The notes under the pieces: generated by a model
Databases searched by the model: none
What the model was told of the DNA's origin: nothing
Seen by the model: the letters and a program-made list of their open reading frames with translations, nothing else
In this document: positions 1 through 8,025 of the stretch, in pieces
Position numbering within the stretch: position 1 is the stretch's first letter
Layout of the letters: each line of letters starts with the position of its first letter
Position numbers and translations under genes: made by a program
Source of the DNA: a virus
Virus record (IMG/VR): IMGVR_UViG_3300045456_000006
Coordinates: 1 to 23,894 of that record
Direction: 5' to 3' (one strand)
DNA: 23,894 bases

Positions 1-780
1 GGCTTCTCAAACAACTCTTTCGCAGGCACTGTTCTGTATTTGGACAAGATCAAGACCGGTGACTCAGTAAAGATAACAGTGCGTGTTCCAGCTATCTTCG
101 AGATTCAGCCTGCACCCGGAGAAACTCTTCACTACACACGCATCTATAAGAACGTGCTGAAGAAAATCATTGAGAGTTTCAACGTTCGTTATCTGTTTGC
201 AGACCGATGGAATTCAATAGCATTGTTAGACCAAGCTACAGAAGACTTCTCAAAAGTAGAACTAGTTGGAGCTCAGTACTCTGTCAAGTACAAGGATTTC
301 ATTCAAGCAAGATCCTACATTGAAGAGTCAAAGATAGTCTTACCTAAGATCAACATGGATCTAGACAAGATTACTCTAATTGATGAGTACCCAACCTACT
401 TCGCAGACGATCCTGCAGCTCACCTGTTGTTCCAAATGATGACTGTCAAGGATGTAGGGAGTACGGTCGTGAAAGGCGGTAACTATACAGACGATATCTT
501 CAGGGCACTAGTGCTTGGAATTAGTCGTGTGTTAGATCCAAAGATCTCAGAGAGACTACTAGAGCTAAGTGCTAAGGTTACTAGGCAAAAACTAGTAGGA
601 GCGGTAACTGCTGGACGTTCAATGGGCATTCAAGGCATGTTAGGATTCGGAAGACCAAGACCTACTTCTACTTCCTTAATTGGGTATTCAGGCGCAAGTG
701 CTTCAGTTCCTAATTCTGTAGAGACCTCATTGGACACACCTAACAGCAACGTATTCGCAGTTCGAGTCAGTAGGAACTAA
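1..780 (+). CDS. Terminase large subunit, C-terminal nuclease part (partial at 5' end)
   Basis: The frame is open from base 1 to the TAA at 778-780, so this is the 3' part of a gene that begins outside the window; the TTG at 40 is not a credible start. Visible segments fit the RNase H-like nuclease domain of a phage packaging motor: SNNSFAG near the window edge, the core NVRYLFADRWNSI, and a late acidic motif TDDIFRAL of the kind that supplies a metal-binding aspartate. The ATPase half is not in the window. The role would be cutting concatemeric DNA and driving it into the prohead. The portal gene follows one small gene later, the usual packaging order. The last 50 residues (Ser/Thr/Pro-rich) look like a disordered tail. 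The call rests on motif pattern and context, not on an alignment. Confidence 0.68.
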   Translation, partial: GFSNNSFAGTVLYLDKIKTGDSVKITVRVPAIFEIQPAPGETLHYTRIYKNVLKKIIESFNVRYLFADRWNSIALLDQATEDFSKVELVGAQYSVKYKDFIQARSYIEESKIVLPKINMDLDKITLIDEYPTYFADDPAAHLLFQMMTVKDVGSTVVKGGNYTDDIFRALVLGISRVLDPKISERLLELSAKVTRQKLVGAVTAGRSMGIQGMLGFGRPRPTSTSLIGYSGASASVPNSVETSLDTPNSNVFAVRVSRN

Positions 781-803
781 TTTCATGCACAAGGAGTTCT
801 ACT

Positions 804-1010
804 ATGACTGAGAGAATTTACCCCTCTATCATGCTTGAAGTTGCGACTGAAGAGGAAACAAAAGACAAGACGCAAGAAACTGCTAGAGTTCAAAACATCG
901 AGCTAGGCAAGTGTCCTATTTGTCAGGCAATGCTAGTCAATGCTAAAGCTGATGGATTAGACGTTACCTATTGCCCTGATCACAATATCGTGATGCCACT
1001 AAAAGACTAA
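804..1010 (+). CDS. Small zinc-ribbon-like protein, 68 aa
   Basis: A 68-residue protein with a clear Shine-Dalgarno AAGGAG at 791-796 before the ATG. The C-terminal half holds a possible zinc knuckle: CPIC (residues 38-41) and CPDH (about 57-60), that is C-x2-C then C-x2-H about 15 residues later. The N-terminal half is polar and charged with no recognisable domain. It sits between the terminase large subunit and portal genes and ends 3 bases before the portal ATG, so it is likely co-translated with the portal. Small zinc-binding proteins are common in phage genomes. A role in packaging is suggested only by position. Specific function unknown. Confidence 0.6.
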   Translation: MTERIYPSIMLEVATEEETKDKTQETARVQNIELGKCPICQAMLVNAKADGLDVTYCPDHNIVMPLKD

Positions 1011-1013
1011 GCT

Positions 1014-2822
1014 ATGTTCAGCAACTCACGTAGATTCCAAGTTCAAGGTAATACGATCAGATCAACAACAAAGTATTCACCTAAGAAGACCGTAGCAAAG
1101 TCCAGTGCTAAGGCCGAGACGGCTAGTCTATTTGGAGCCTACGGTCTTGGTGCTATGTCTGGCAACTCAACAATGAATGTCCACGCTACAGGGCCTCTGG
1201 CTAGCGTAGGCATGTTGAGTTACCTGGTGCCGCAGCAAGAAGATATGCTGCGGATGTACTATAGAGACATCTACTACTATGATTCAGTCTGCGGCGCTAC
1301 TGTAGACATGATTTCTAGTTTCCCATTCTCTGAGTACACTCTAACTGGTTGTGACCAGAACATTCTCAACAAGTACGAAGAGAGCATGGTGCGACTGAAC
1401 ATTCGCACCTTGATGCCTGACATTAGCACTATCTATTTGGTAGACGGCCAGTTCGTAAGCTCTCTAGTGTTCAACAAGAAAGAGAAGATCTTCATTGACG
1501 TGATTGTCTATCCTGTAGACAACTGCAAGATAGATCCTATTCCGTTCTACAGCTCTGACCCCATCATCACTGTTAAGAACACAGAGTCGATGGTAAAGTT
1601 CATGATGAGCAACGACAAGCAAGCAATGGCAATCAGAAGCCTGTTGCCTGCGTCGATGATCAGCACTCTTCGGTCCTCGGCTTTCCAGCTTGATCCGTTG
1701 ACTACTTTATACATGGCACGTCGTACTCTTCCAGGTGAAGAGCCTACTTCGTTCCTGAAGCGTGTTCTTCCAGTCTACCTTTTAGAGAAGACGCTATATA
1801 GAGGTACGATTGTTGAAGCTAACAAACGTCAACGCTCTATGCTTCACGTTCAGATGGGTGATGACACTCATGAATTCACACCAGAGGAGATGGCTGAGAC
1901 TGTCAATCAGTTCCAACTAGCTGACTTAGATCCACTAGGTGCTGTGATTGGTACGAGAAACAACGTACAGGCTACAGAGCTTCGTCAAGGTGGTGATTTC
2001 TGGAAGTGGACTGACACGATTGACGTCCTCACTCCCTACAAACTGCGTGCGTTAGGCACAAGTGAAGCGTTCTTGTCAGGTGATGCTACCTACTCTAACG
2101 TTGAAACTGCTCTCTCAGTTTTCTTAGAGAACGCAGACGCCTACAGGTCGTATCTGACGTATGAGGTCTTTACAAACAAGATCTTCCCGCTAGTAGCTGT
2201 CTCTAACGATTTTTTCAAGAAAGGGAAGAAGACCAATACTGATGATAGAACTAAGATGACCTATCAGCTTAACAACGCAAATGACTTGGAAATTCCTATC
2301 TTGCGTTGGCATAAACGTCTGGAAGCTAAGGAAGAAGAGAACGTAATGGACGTTCTGACTACCTTAGAAGAAAAAGGTATGCCAATTCCTTTGCGCATGT
2401 GGGCCGCCGCAGGTAAGGTTGACCTAAACGCCTACTATCAGGACCTGGAACAAGATCACGAGATCAGAAAGAAGATCAAAGCTCTAACTGACGCAAACGA
2501 GTATCTCAATCCTACTCAACCTGGTTCGAGCTCTGACGATGCTGAGTTTGCCGCCCTAAGACGCCTGTCCAATTCGTTGAGACGTAAAAACCTGCTCACT
2601 AGAGACTTTGGAGAACTAGGTGAAGTTAAGGGTACAACCAAGACAGGTAAGGCGAAGTACATCAGGAACCAGAAAGAAGCTAATGCTCGGGTAAACAAGA
2701 TGATCAGCCAAGCAGTAGTAGCACTAAACGACCCTAACATTCGTAGATCTGCATTGAAGAAAGTACAAGCCAAGTTAGGTACTATCCCTAACATCCTAGA
2801 AGTTCCTGCACCTAGGAGATAG
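1014..2822 (+). CDS. Portal protein
   Basis: A 602-residue protein placed right after the terminase, the size and place expected of a portal (the dodecameric ring at the capsid vertex through which DNA enters and leaves). Supporting features: an N-terminal disordered Ser/Lys-rich stretch (1-60), a body starting near MLSYLVPQQEDMLRMYYRDI that resembles the early helix of portals, the segment LPVYLLEKTLYRGTIVEANKR, then ADLDPLGAVIGTRNNV and LTPYKLRALGTSEAFLSGDA, which match the usual portal pattern of a clip region followed by a stem/wing that reads like 'alGvseeflsGda'. The C-terminal 120 residues are Lys/Arg-rich. ATG start 3 bases after the preceding stop. Assigned by pattern and synteny; no exact family named. 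Confidence 0.8.
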   Translation: MFSNSRRFQVQGNTIRSTTKYSPKKTVAKSSAKAETASLFGAYGLGAMSGNSTMNVHATGPLASVGMLSYLVPQQEDMLRMYYRDIYYYDSVCGATVDMISSFPFSEYTLTGCDQNILNKYEESMVRLNIRTLMPDISTIYLVDGQFVSSLVFNKKEKIFIDVIVYPVDNCKIDPIPFYSSDPIITVKNTESMVKFMMSNDKQAMAIRSLLPASMISTLRSSAFQLDPLTTLYMARRTLPGEEPTSFLKRVLPVYLLEKTLYRGTIVEANKRQRSMLHVQMGDDTHEFTPEEMAETVNQFQLADLDPLGAVIGTRNNVQATELRQGGDFWKWTDTIDVLTPYKLRALGTSEAFLSGDATYSNVETALSVFLENADAYRSYLTYEVFTNKIFPLVAVSNDFFKKGKKTNTDDRTKMTYQLNNANDLEIPILRWHKRLEAKEEENVMDVLTTLEEKGMPIPLRMWAAAGKVDLNAYYQDLEQDHEIRKKIKALTDANEYLNPTQPGSSSDDAEFAALRRLSNSLRRKNLLTRDFGELGEVKGTTKTGKAKYIRNQKEANARVNKMISQAVVALNDPNIRRSALKKVQAKLGTIPNILEVPAPRR

Positions 2823-2824
2823 AC

Positions 2825-3274
2825 ATGTCTGTCTACAAGATGAGTGTGTTCTGGTCAGCTTGGACCCCACAAGTTGCGACTAGGATCATGAGAGACGTGC
2901 TAGCAATTCAAAGGCTAGCTAAGGTACACAGAGCTCAATTCGTTGTTGCTGCAGATGAACTCCTACACCCAAAACTAGAGGCTGTAGGAGTTTTTTACAC
3001 GACTGACTTTGCTAAGCCTAGCTCAGTTCGTGTCTATGTAGACCAAGGCTCATGTATCCCTGATGAAATTGCAGCACGCTTACCTGAGTGTGCTAGCTTA
3101 GAAGTGGTGTCAATAAATGGAGAAGCTCCACCAGCCCCAACTCTTACTGTTGAAGAAGACCCTTACGCTGGTGTGAAGTTCTACCAAGACTGGAAGCGAA
3201 TAAACGAAACAATGCCTCTTGACAGGAAGGCGCCTCCTCCCAACAGTGAACCTTTGTTATCACCATTCCTATAA
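2825..3274 (+). CDS. Unknown protein, 149 aa, downstream of the portal
   Basis: Not recognised. It starts two bases after the portal stop with a good Shine-Dalgarno (GGAG at 2815-2818) before ATG 2825; an in-frame Met at residue 6 is an alternative. The first 105 residues read as an alpha/beta domain (helix TRIMRDVLAIQRLAKVH, strands QFVVAADELL, GVFYTTDF, VRVYVDQG). The last 45 residues are Pro-rich and probably disordered. No signal peptide or membrane segment. Position suggests a virion-assembly role, but nothing in the sequence proves it. A terminator-like hairpin lies inside this gene (see 2958-2996). Confidence 0.6.
   Translation: MSVYKMSVFWSAWTPQVATRIMRDVLAIQRLAKVHRAQFVVAADELLHPKLEAVGVFYTTDFAKPSSVRVYVDQGSCIPDEIAARLPECASLEVVSINGEAPPAPTLTVEEDPYAGVKFYQDWKRINETMPLDRKAPPPNSEPLLSPFL
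2958..2996 (+). terminator. Terminator-like hairpin inside the 149-aa gene
   Basis: A perfect 10-bp inverted repeat, AACTCCTACA at 2958-2967 and TGTAGGAGTT at 2983-2992, with a 15-base loop, is followed by a T run that completes TTTTTT at 2991-2996. This is the layout of a rho-independent terminator, but it lies within coding sequence, the loop is long and the stem is only moderately GC-rich. It could attenuate transcription from the packaging genes into the ligase block, or be chance. Confidence 0.35.
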
Positions 3275-3283
3275 GGATCACGT

Positions 3284-3688
3284 ATGGAAAGCGGAGTAAT
3301 CAAGTCTCTAACGCAAACTGCGGTAGACACTAAACAAGCGGTGGGAACAACCTTTGCTGACCTGTTCATGTGGCAGCAGTCTAGCCCATGGGATTTGGTC
3401 TGGATTGCTATAGTGTCTGCGTTCTTGGGTATGATTACCCACTGGGCAAAGAAGTACTATAAAGACGGCAATGGAGTTACCATCGTAGACTGGTTCTGGA
3501 GAAAGAATCCAAGAGCTACCTTGGTGGCTGTGTTGACAATGCTTGGTACTCTGTTTGCTACCTTTGCTCCATTAGACTACACTACAATCACCTTGTATCA
3601 GACTATTACTCAAGCCTTCACGGTAGGGTACGCAGCTGATTCGTTTTTCAATACGAGTCATAAGTTAGGTGAAGTAGAACAAGGCTGA
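3284..3688 (+). CDS. Small membrane protein, holin-like
   Basis: A 134-residue protein with ATG at 3284 and AAGGA at 3273-3277. Residues 36-54 (WDLVWIAIVSAFLGMITHW) and 77-95 (RATLVAVLTMLGTLFATFA) are clear membrane segments; a third weaker one spans about 100-119. Between the first two is a basic, aromatic loop (KKYYKDG...WFWRKNPR), and the tail is polar and acidic. Size and topology resemble phage holins that permeabilise the inner membrane at lysis. No endolysin is visible nearby, so holin is an inference; it could equally be another phage membrane protein. Confidence 0.5.
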   Translation: MESGVIKSLTQTAVDTKQAVGTTFADLFMWQQSSPWDLVWIAIVSAFLGMITHWAKKYYKDGNGVTIVDWFWRKNPRATLVAVLTMLGTLFATFAPLDYTTITLYQTITQAFTVGYAADSFFNTSHKLGEVEQG

Positions 3689-3693
3689 ATGAT

Positions 3694-5565
3694 ATGCCAG
3701 TTGCTGAAAACCTTCAACGCCTGAAAAACAAGTACCTAAAAGCAAAGTGGATGTACTACAACGATCCTCAAGGCAGGACGTTGATGTCTGACGAAGAGTT
3801 TGACGCTCTTGAAGACAAGATTCGAGAGCTAGATCCGAAGTGGTCTGAGTTCAAGAAGACTGGCATTAGTGTTAAGAAGCTCAAGGCCAAACTACCAATA
3901 CCAATGGCCAGTTTAGACAAGGTGAAGCCCGACACAGTAGAGAACTGGCTAGCCAAAGTATCTACTAGTGACGTGGTACTGTCTGACAAGTTAGACGGCG
4001 CTGCCCTTCAGTTAGTCTACAAAGATGGAGTGCCTAGAAGGTTGTTCACAAGAGGTGATGGTAAGATAGGCGGTGACATTAGCTACCTGATACCACACTT
4101 GAGAGTACCACAGAAGGTAGGAAAATTCTCCTTCATTCTTCGGTGTGAAGGTCTCTTTTCTAGAGCAGCTTTTCAGAAGTACAAAGCAGAGTTTGATGCT
4201 GCTCGAAACGCAGCTTCAGGAATCTTCAATCGTCAGGATATTCATAGAGGTGCTAAGGATCTTTCGATCGTTGTATTGAAAGTCTTGGCACCCGCTATGT
4301 CTCCAAGTCAAGGACTAGCTTGGGCAAAGTCCAAAGGCTTTATGGTTGTACCCTATAAGGTGGTACCTACCAAGAAACTTAACTCAACCAATCTTACCAA
4401 TTTGGTCAACAAACGCAAGAAAGTTTCAAAGTACCAGCTAGACGGGATTGTGATTGAGGAAGACAAGATCAATCGAGTAACAGCCGATAGACCAGACTGG
4501 GCTAAAGCCTTCAAAGTCAACGTAGACATTGATAGTGCTACTGTAACTACAGTCCGTAAGGTTCACTGGGATATCAGCCCTCGAGCACAGATCATTCCTC
4601 GCATTGAGTTTGATCCCGTAGAGTTTGAGGGTGCTAAGGTTCGATTTGCTAGTGCGTTCAATGCAGCATACATCAACAAGAACTCTATTGGTCCTGGTGC
4701 TAAAGTCGTGATCCTTAGATCAGGTGACATTATCCCCTACATTGCAAAGGTCGTTAGAGGAGCTAGCAAACCTAGCAAACCAGACCCTCGTGAAGTAGGA
4801 GAGTACACACTAGACAAGAAGGGGACAAACTACGTCCTGTCCTCTCCTAAGGACAACGACGAGTTTAGAATCCAGCACCTGGCAAAGTTCTTCTCAACTT
4901 TAGGTGTAGACTTCATGCGCATTGGAACTGTGCGTCGTCTATACGCAGCAGGCTTCACAAACGTCAAGAGCATCATCAAAGCAACACCAGAGAAGTTCCT
5001 TAGACTAGAGGGTGTAAAGAGCGCTACTGCTAACAAGATACACGCGGCCTTGCACGCGGTTCTTGATAAAGGGATACCACTCACAGTGCTGATGGACGCT
5101 AGCGGGACTTTCCCTCACGGAATGGGACAGACTCGTTTTGAGAAGATAGCTGAACACTATGACTTGATGAAGCTCTTATCAGAAGATCCTACAAAGCAAG
5201 AGCGAGTTCTTCTGCAGATTCCTGGTTTTGGTTCCTCTACGATTCAGTCTTTCATCAAAGGTGCGCCTAAGTTTTTGAGATGGCTGTCAGTTGTAGGAAT
5301 AGAACCCGTGACCTCGAAGAAGAAAAAGGTCAAGACTAAGAGTGAAAAGTTGGAAGGTCAAAATGTTACTTGGACTGGGTACAGAGACAAAGAACAAGAA
5401 GCGATCGTGCAAGAAAACGGTGGCCAGGTGGTCAGTTTTGGAAGCAAGACCACGGTGCTACTTGTTAGCCCGTCAGGCAAGTCTTCATCGAAAGGGGACA
5501 AAGCCCGTGAGCGAGGTATACCTGTAATGACTTGGGATGAGTTCAAGCGAAAGTTCAAGCTATGA
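3694..5565 (+). CDS. ligA: NAD-dependent DNA ligase, LigA type, lacking the zinc finger
   Basis: Seals nicks using NAD+. Domains in order: Ia NAD-binding domain (residues about 10-50, YYNDPQGRTLMSDEEFDALE); nucleotidyl-transferase domain with the catalytic lysine K99 in KLDG (99-102), TRGDGKIGGD (119-128), RCEGLFSR (150-157), ARNAASGIFNR (170-180) and QLDGIVIEEDK; OB fold with ILRSGDIIPYIAKV; helix-hairpin-helix repeats (LRLEGVKSATANKI, LLQIPGFGSSTIQSF); and a BRCT domain over the last 70 residues. The four-cysteine zinc finger that bacterial LigA carries between OB and HhH is absent: after residue 151 there is no cysteine, and the region reads as a short EYTLDKKGTNYVLSS strand pair. Length is slightly under the 670 residues usual for bacteria, as expected from that loss. 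Probably acts in phage replication and repair. The stop overlaps the next gene (ATGA). Confidence 0.93.
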   Translation: MPVAENLQRLKNKYLKAKWMYYNDPQGRTLMSDEEFDALEDKIRELDPKWSEFKKTGISVKKLKAKLPIPMASLDKVKPDTVENWLAKVSTSDVVLSDKLDGAALQLVYKDGVPRRLFTRGDGKIGGDISYLIPHLRVPQKVGKFSFILRCEGLFSRAAFQKYKAEFDAARNAASGIFNRQDIHRGAKDLSIVVLKVLAPAMSPSQGLAWAKSKGFMVVPYKVVPTKKLNSTNLTNLVNKRKKVSKYQLDGIVIEEDKINRVTADRPDWAKAFKVNVDIDSATVTTVRKVHWDISPRAQIIPRIEFDPVEFEGAKVRFASAFNAAYINKNSIGPGAKVVILRSGDIIPYIAKVVRGASKPSKPDPREVGEYTLDKKGTNYVLSSPKDNDEFRIQHLAKFFSTLGVDFMRIGTVRRLYAAGFTNVKSIIKATPEKFLRLEGVKSATANKIHAALHAVLDKGIPLTVLMDASGTFPHGMGQTRFEKIAEHYDLMKLLSEDPTKQERVLLQIPGFGSSTIQSFIKGAPKFLRWLSVVGIEPVTSKKKKVKTKSEKLEGQNVTWTGYRDKEQEAIVQENGGQVVSFGSKTTVLLVSPSGKSSSKGDKARERGIPVMTWDEFKRKFKL

Positions 5566-6380
5566 GCATCAAACAGATCGTCTTAGTAAAGAGTGCTGTC
5601 ACGTTTGAAGGATTCGGAGATATCAAGAGACACGATTCTCAGCCTGAGATCCTTGATCCTAAGACAGGGAAGCCTTATGATCTAAATGATCCGCAACTAC
5701 CTGTAGTCAAAGGTCATAGGTTCAGATGGAACTACTGGGCGATGCCTAAAATGCCTACAGTGCTTTTGAACTACCTGAACGAACACTACGACTACTTCAA
5801 TCGTACTAGGTTTAGTTCGAGACTAACGAAGCCGAACATTGCACTGCTGAAAGACGTAGATGCTTTGCGTATGAGGCTTCGAGGTCTATGGACTCCTAGA
5901 ACACGTACTTTGAGCATCAGTCCTAATCTTTTCAATGCACCTCATGAAGGATGGGTTAACCGAATTCTCATACATGAGATGTGCCATCAAGAGGTTACCG
6001 ATCACTATGGTGGTGAACGAGAAGAAAATGGACACGGACCAAAGTGGAAAGCTTCAATGCTACGTGCGGGCCTGACACCTAACAGGTACGACATGGAAAG
6101 CAATGAAACCTACATGGACAAGAAAGAGAAGAAGGCTCATCAACAAACACTAGACAAGAGAAAGCCTTTTCTTGATGCAATCCAGAATCTTCGACAAGAA
6201 CGACAGCCTGTTACGCGAGTAGTTAAAGGCCTTAAGGTGATGTTTCCTGACAGTACTGGGACACTGTTAGAAGGTGAAGTCGTAGGCAAGTCTACTCTTG
6301 GTCCAAAGTACTATGCAGTCAAGCTGTCAAGCGGTGAAATATGGAGCGTGACTAAGCACTCCATGTTCTTACCTCAATAG
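5562..6380 (+). CDS. SprT-like zinc metalloprotease
   Basis: A 272-residue protein that overlaps the ligase stop by four bases. The SprT-like signature is clear: HEMCH at 138-142 (zinc ligands H138 and H142, catalytic E139), then NGHGPKWKASM with third ligand H158 and the family's H-G-x-x-W pattern. The N-terminal 50 residues begin with the peptide MSIKQIVL shared with other genes here, followed by a Pro-rich linker. The C-terminal 55 residues (from VVKGLKVMFPD) look like a small beta-barrel (KOW/SH3-like), possibly a nucleic-acid or protein-binding add-on. SprT/Spartan proteins in cellular life degrade proteins crosslinked to DNA; translational coupling to a ligase and the nearby type IB topoisomerase (which forms covalent protein-DNA links) fit such a job, but that is inference. 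Confidence 0.8.
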   Translation: MSIKQIVLVKSAVTFEGFGDIKRHDSQPEILDPKTGKPYDLNDPQLPVVKGHRFRWNYWAMPKMPTVLLNYLNEHYDYFNRTRFSSRLTKPNIALLKDVDALRMRLRGLWTPRTRTLSISPNLFNAPHEGWVNRILIHEMCHQEVTDHYGGEREENGHGPKWKASMLRAGLTPNRYDMESNETYMDKKEKKAHQQTLDKRKPFLDAIQNLRQERQPVTRVVKGLKVMFPDSTGTLLEGEVVGKSTLGPKYYAVKLSSGEIWSVTKHSMFLPQ

Positions 6381-6441
6381 GCCATAGACGACGCTAAGTG
6401 CCAAACCTATTCGTTCATCTCAAAATTGTCAGGAAAGAGAC

Positions 6442-6711
6442 ATGGGCATTAAACAACTGAAGGTAACTGCAGCTCTCAAGATGTCGGCTTTGATGAAGGC
6501 ATTTCCTGGAGCGAAGTCTTCTAGCAAGGACGTCTACACTTGCAACTCTGCTCCTAAGGACGTAGTTAACTCCTTGGTAGAGCAGTTGAAGAAGACATCT
6601 CAATACAGAGGCGTTACCGTAGACGCTGATGGATACAACATCACGACATATGACGGTCGGATAGTCGTGTCTGAAAAAGGTAGAGGAAGCCTCGTAGTCT
6701 ATTTGCCTTGA
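6442..6711 (+). CDS. Unknown small protein, 89 aa, 'MxIK' family
   Basis: Not recognised. ATG 6442 with AGGAAAGAG at 6431-6439. The N-terminus MGIKQLKVTAA matches the N-terminal peptide repeated in the genes starting at 5562, 7383, 7666 and 8307. After that come a helix (VVNSLVEQLKK) and a strand-rich end (GRIVVSEKGRGSLVVYLP), suggesting a compact alpha/beta fold. The layout of helix-strand-helix-strand resembles the 93-residue protein at 7383, so the two may be distant paralogues. No cysteine motif, signal peptide or membrane segment. The 61 bases before it show no clear promoter. Confidence 0.6.
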   Translation: MGIKQLKVTAALKMSALMKAFPGAKSSSKDVYTCNSAPKDVVNSLVEQLKKTSQYRGVTVDADGYNITTYDGRIVVSEKGRGSLVVYLP

Positions 6712-6722
6712 ATGCCAAGTCT

Positions 6723-6977
6723 ATGATTACTTCTAACATCAAAGCCAAGACGATCTTAGTTAGCGTAAAGAGGCAAGGTGGCTACGACTTTGTTGGAGAA
6801 ATTGCAGGTAAACTTACTCTAGAAGCACTAGCACAGCTAGGTGTGAACAGAGGAGACGAACTACTTCTTCAGTATTCTTCTGACCCAGCTGAGAATCCTA
6901 GTAGCAGCGCTAACCTTCGTCCTAAGAAGAACTATGCTTGGTACAGGCAATTTGAGAAGAGAGGATTCTTACGATGA
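6723..6977 (+). CDS. Unknown small protein, 84 aa
   Basis: Not recognised. I prefer ATG 6723, 11 bases after the preceding stop; a TTG at 6708 in the same frame would add five residues. Neither has a strong Shine-Dalgarno, so it probably depends on reinitiation after the preceding gene. The sequence starts with strands (TILVSVKR, YDFVGEIAG), has a helix TLEALAQLG, then a polar Ser/Pro/Asn stretch and a basic end (KKNYAWYRQFEKRGFLR). Its stop overlaps the next gene's ATG (ATGA at 6974-6977). Confidence 0.55.
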   Translation: MITSNIKAKTILVSVKRQGGYDFVGEIAGKLTLEALAQLGVNRGDELLLQYSSDPAENPSSSANLRPKKNYAWYRQFEKRGFLR

Positions 6978-7372
6978 CAGTTCACGTGAAGCAGAAGACT
7001 GACAATGACTGTGCTCTAGCGTCTATAGCAATGTCAGTCAATTGTTTGTGGGAAGACCTGTGGACACAAGATGACTTGACTCAGATCGAAGGTAAAGGTA
7101 TCAGTGACTTGGATCCTTGGCTGCTAAGAGCTGGCTACATCCGAAGTGAGTACAAGTACGTCTACACTCATGGTTCTTTGTCTATTGAAGGGCACGAACT
7201 ACTGTGGGCAAGGCGTGCTCTAGTCTCTATTCGATCTTTGAATGGTCCTAGCAACCACCTGATCTATTGGGATGGAAAGCGTGTATGGGACCCTCAAGAA
7301 GGAGTAGAAGGTAAGTTGTATGTCAAGCACTTGCATAGTGCAGTACTATCAAGAGTTGTTTTGCTGAACTAA
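6974..7372 (+). CDS. C39-like cysteine peptidase fold protein
   Basis: A 132-residue protein with GAGGA at 6961-6965 before ATG 6974. The start VKQKTDNDCALASIAM fits the papain-like/C39 pattern 'Q-x-x-x-D-C-x-x-A-x-x-x-M' with the possible nucleophile C13 at the head of a helix and an oxyanion-type Gln at residue 7. Further on, SNHLIYWDGKRVWDPQ gives H95 and D106 in the usual 'H-x-hydrophobic ... DP' arrangement. So a Cys/His/Asp triad can be drawn. Phage proteins of this type are common and mostly uncharacterised; they may be peptidases or inactive relatives. Substrate unknown. It sits in a cluster of small unknown genes. Confidence 0.55.
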   Translation: MTVHVKQKTDNDCALASIAMSVNCLWEDLWTQDDLTQIEGKGISDLDPWLLRAGYIRSEYKYVYTHGSLSIEGHELLWARRALVSIRSLNGPSNHLIYWDGKRVWDPQEGVEGKLYVKHLHSAVLSRVVLLN

Positions 7373-7382
7373 GAGGACAGAA

Positions 7383-7664
7383 ATGGCTATCAGAAAATTG
7401 GAGTTAGCACAGTCAAAGCTAGACGAAGTTAGACAAACCATCAAAGAGATTCTTGCTAAGAACAAACTGAGTGCTGCAGACTCTCAAGCGGGCAACCTAA
7501 CCGTCTACAACTATGATTCTAGCTCTATGGCAGCTATGCTAGCTAGAGAGTTGAGAACGAGCTTTTTCCGTAAGGGAATTTCAAACGAAGGTACAGTGTC
7601 GGGCGTTCGAGTTCTAGTGAGCCCTACTGGGAACAATTCAACCATTCAGATGATGTCTTACTGA
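7383..7664 (+). CDS. Unknown small protein, 93 aa, 'MxIK' family
   Basis: Not recognised. ATG 7383 follows AGAGGACAGA (7373-7382). Begins MAIRKLELAQS, the same type of N-terminal peptide as the genes at 5562, 6442, 7666 and 8307. A long first helix (KLDEVRQTIKEILAKNK) is followed by strand LTVYNYD, helix SMAAMLARELRTSFF and strands GVRVLVSP and STIQMMSY. The second half parallels the 89-residue protein at 6442. No known catalytic motif. It ends one base before the GACATG that starts the next gene. Confidence 0.6.
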   Translation: MAIRKLELAQSKLDEVRQTIKEILAKNKLSAADSQAGNLTVYNYDSSSMAAMLARELRTSFFRKGISNEGTVSGVRVLVSPTGNNSTIQMMSY

Positions 7665-7665
7665 C

Positions 7666-8025
7666 ATGGCAATCAAACACCTCGAAGTTCACGCTTCAGT
7701 AGAAGCGCATGCTTTGTACGAGTTCTTGGCTAAGAAGCTAGGATTTCGCATAAGCAAGGACAAAGCTACAAAGCTGTACCAGACTGGTGAACGAGACGAT
7801 GATGGCTTTGTGCTCACACTGACGTTTAAGCCTGGAACAGGCCTGTACTCAGAGTACAAGATGTACGAACACCATCTGCCACTCAACCTCATGGCAGACG
7901 AGCAAGGTAAAGCCTTTAGATCACGCCAGACACTAGACAAGTTCGTGAAGAATCTGAAAGCGGCCTCGGCTAGACTTGATTCTGATCTTGATGCAATTGA
8001 CCAATACTTGAAGAACAATGCCTGA
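7666..8025 (+). CDS. Unknown protein, 119 aa, 'MxIK' family
   Basis: Not recognised. Starts MAIKHLEVHAS, the shared N-terminal peptide. Then a helix (HALYEFLAKKLGF), a strand region (DDDGFVLTLTFKP, YSEYKMYEHHLPL) and a long C-terminal helix (SRQTLDKFVKNLKAASARLDSDLDAIDQYLKN) that may form a coiled coil. The spacing to the preceding gene is one base, and its stop overlaps the start of the next gene by 8 bases. No obvious Shine-Dalgarno stands out, so it is probably coupled to the upstream gene. Confidence 0.6.
   Translation: MAIKHLEVHASVEAHALYEFLAKKLGFRISKDKATKLYQTGERDDDGFVLTLTFKPGTGLYSEYKMYEHHLPLNLMADEQGKAFRSRQTLDKFVKNLKAASARLDSDLDAIDQYLKNNA

Noticed and set aside
6381-6441. Promoter in the 61-base gap before the small-gene cluster
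   Set aside because: No convincing -10/-35 pair and no repeated phage promoter motif could be seen.
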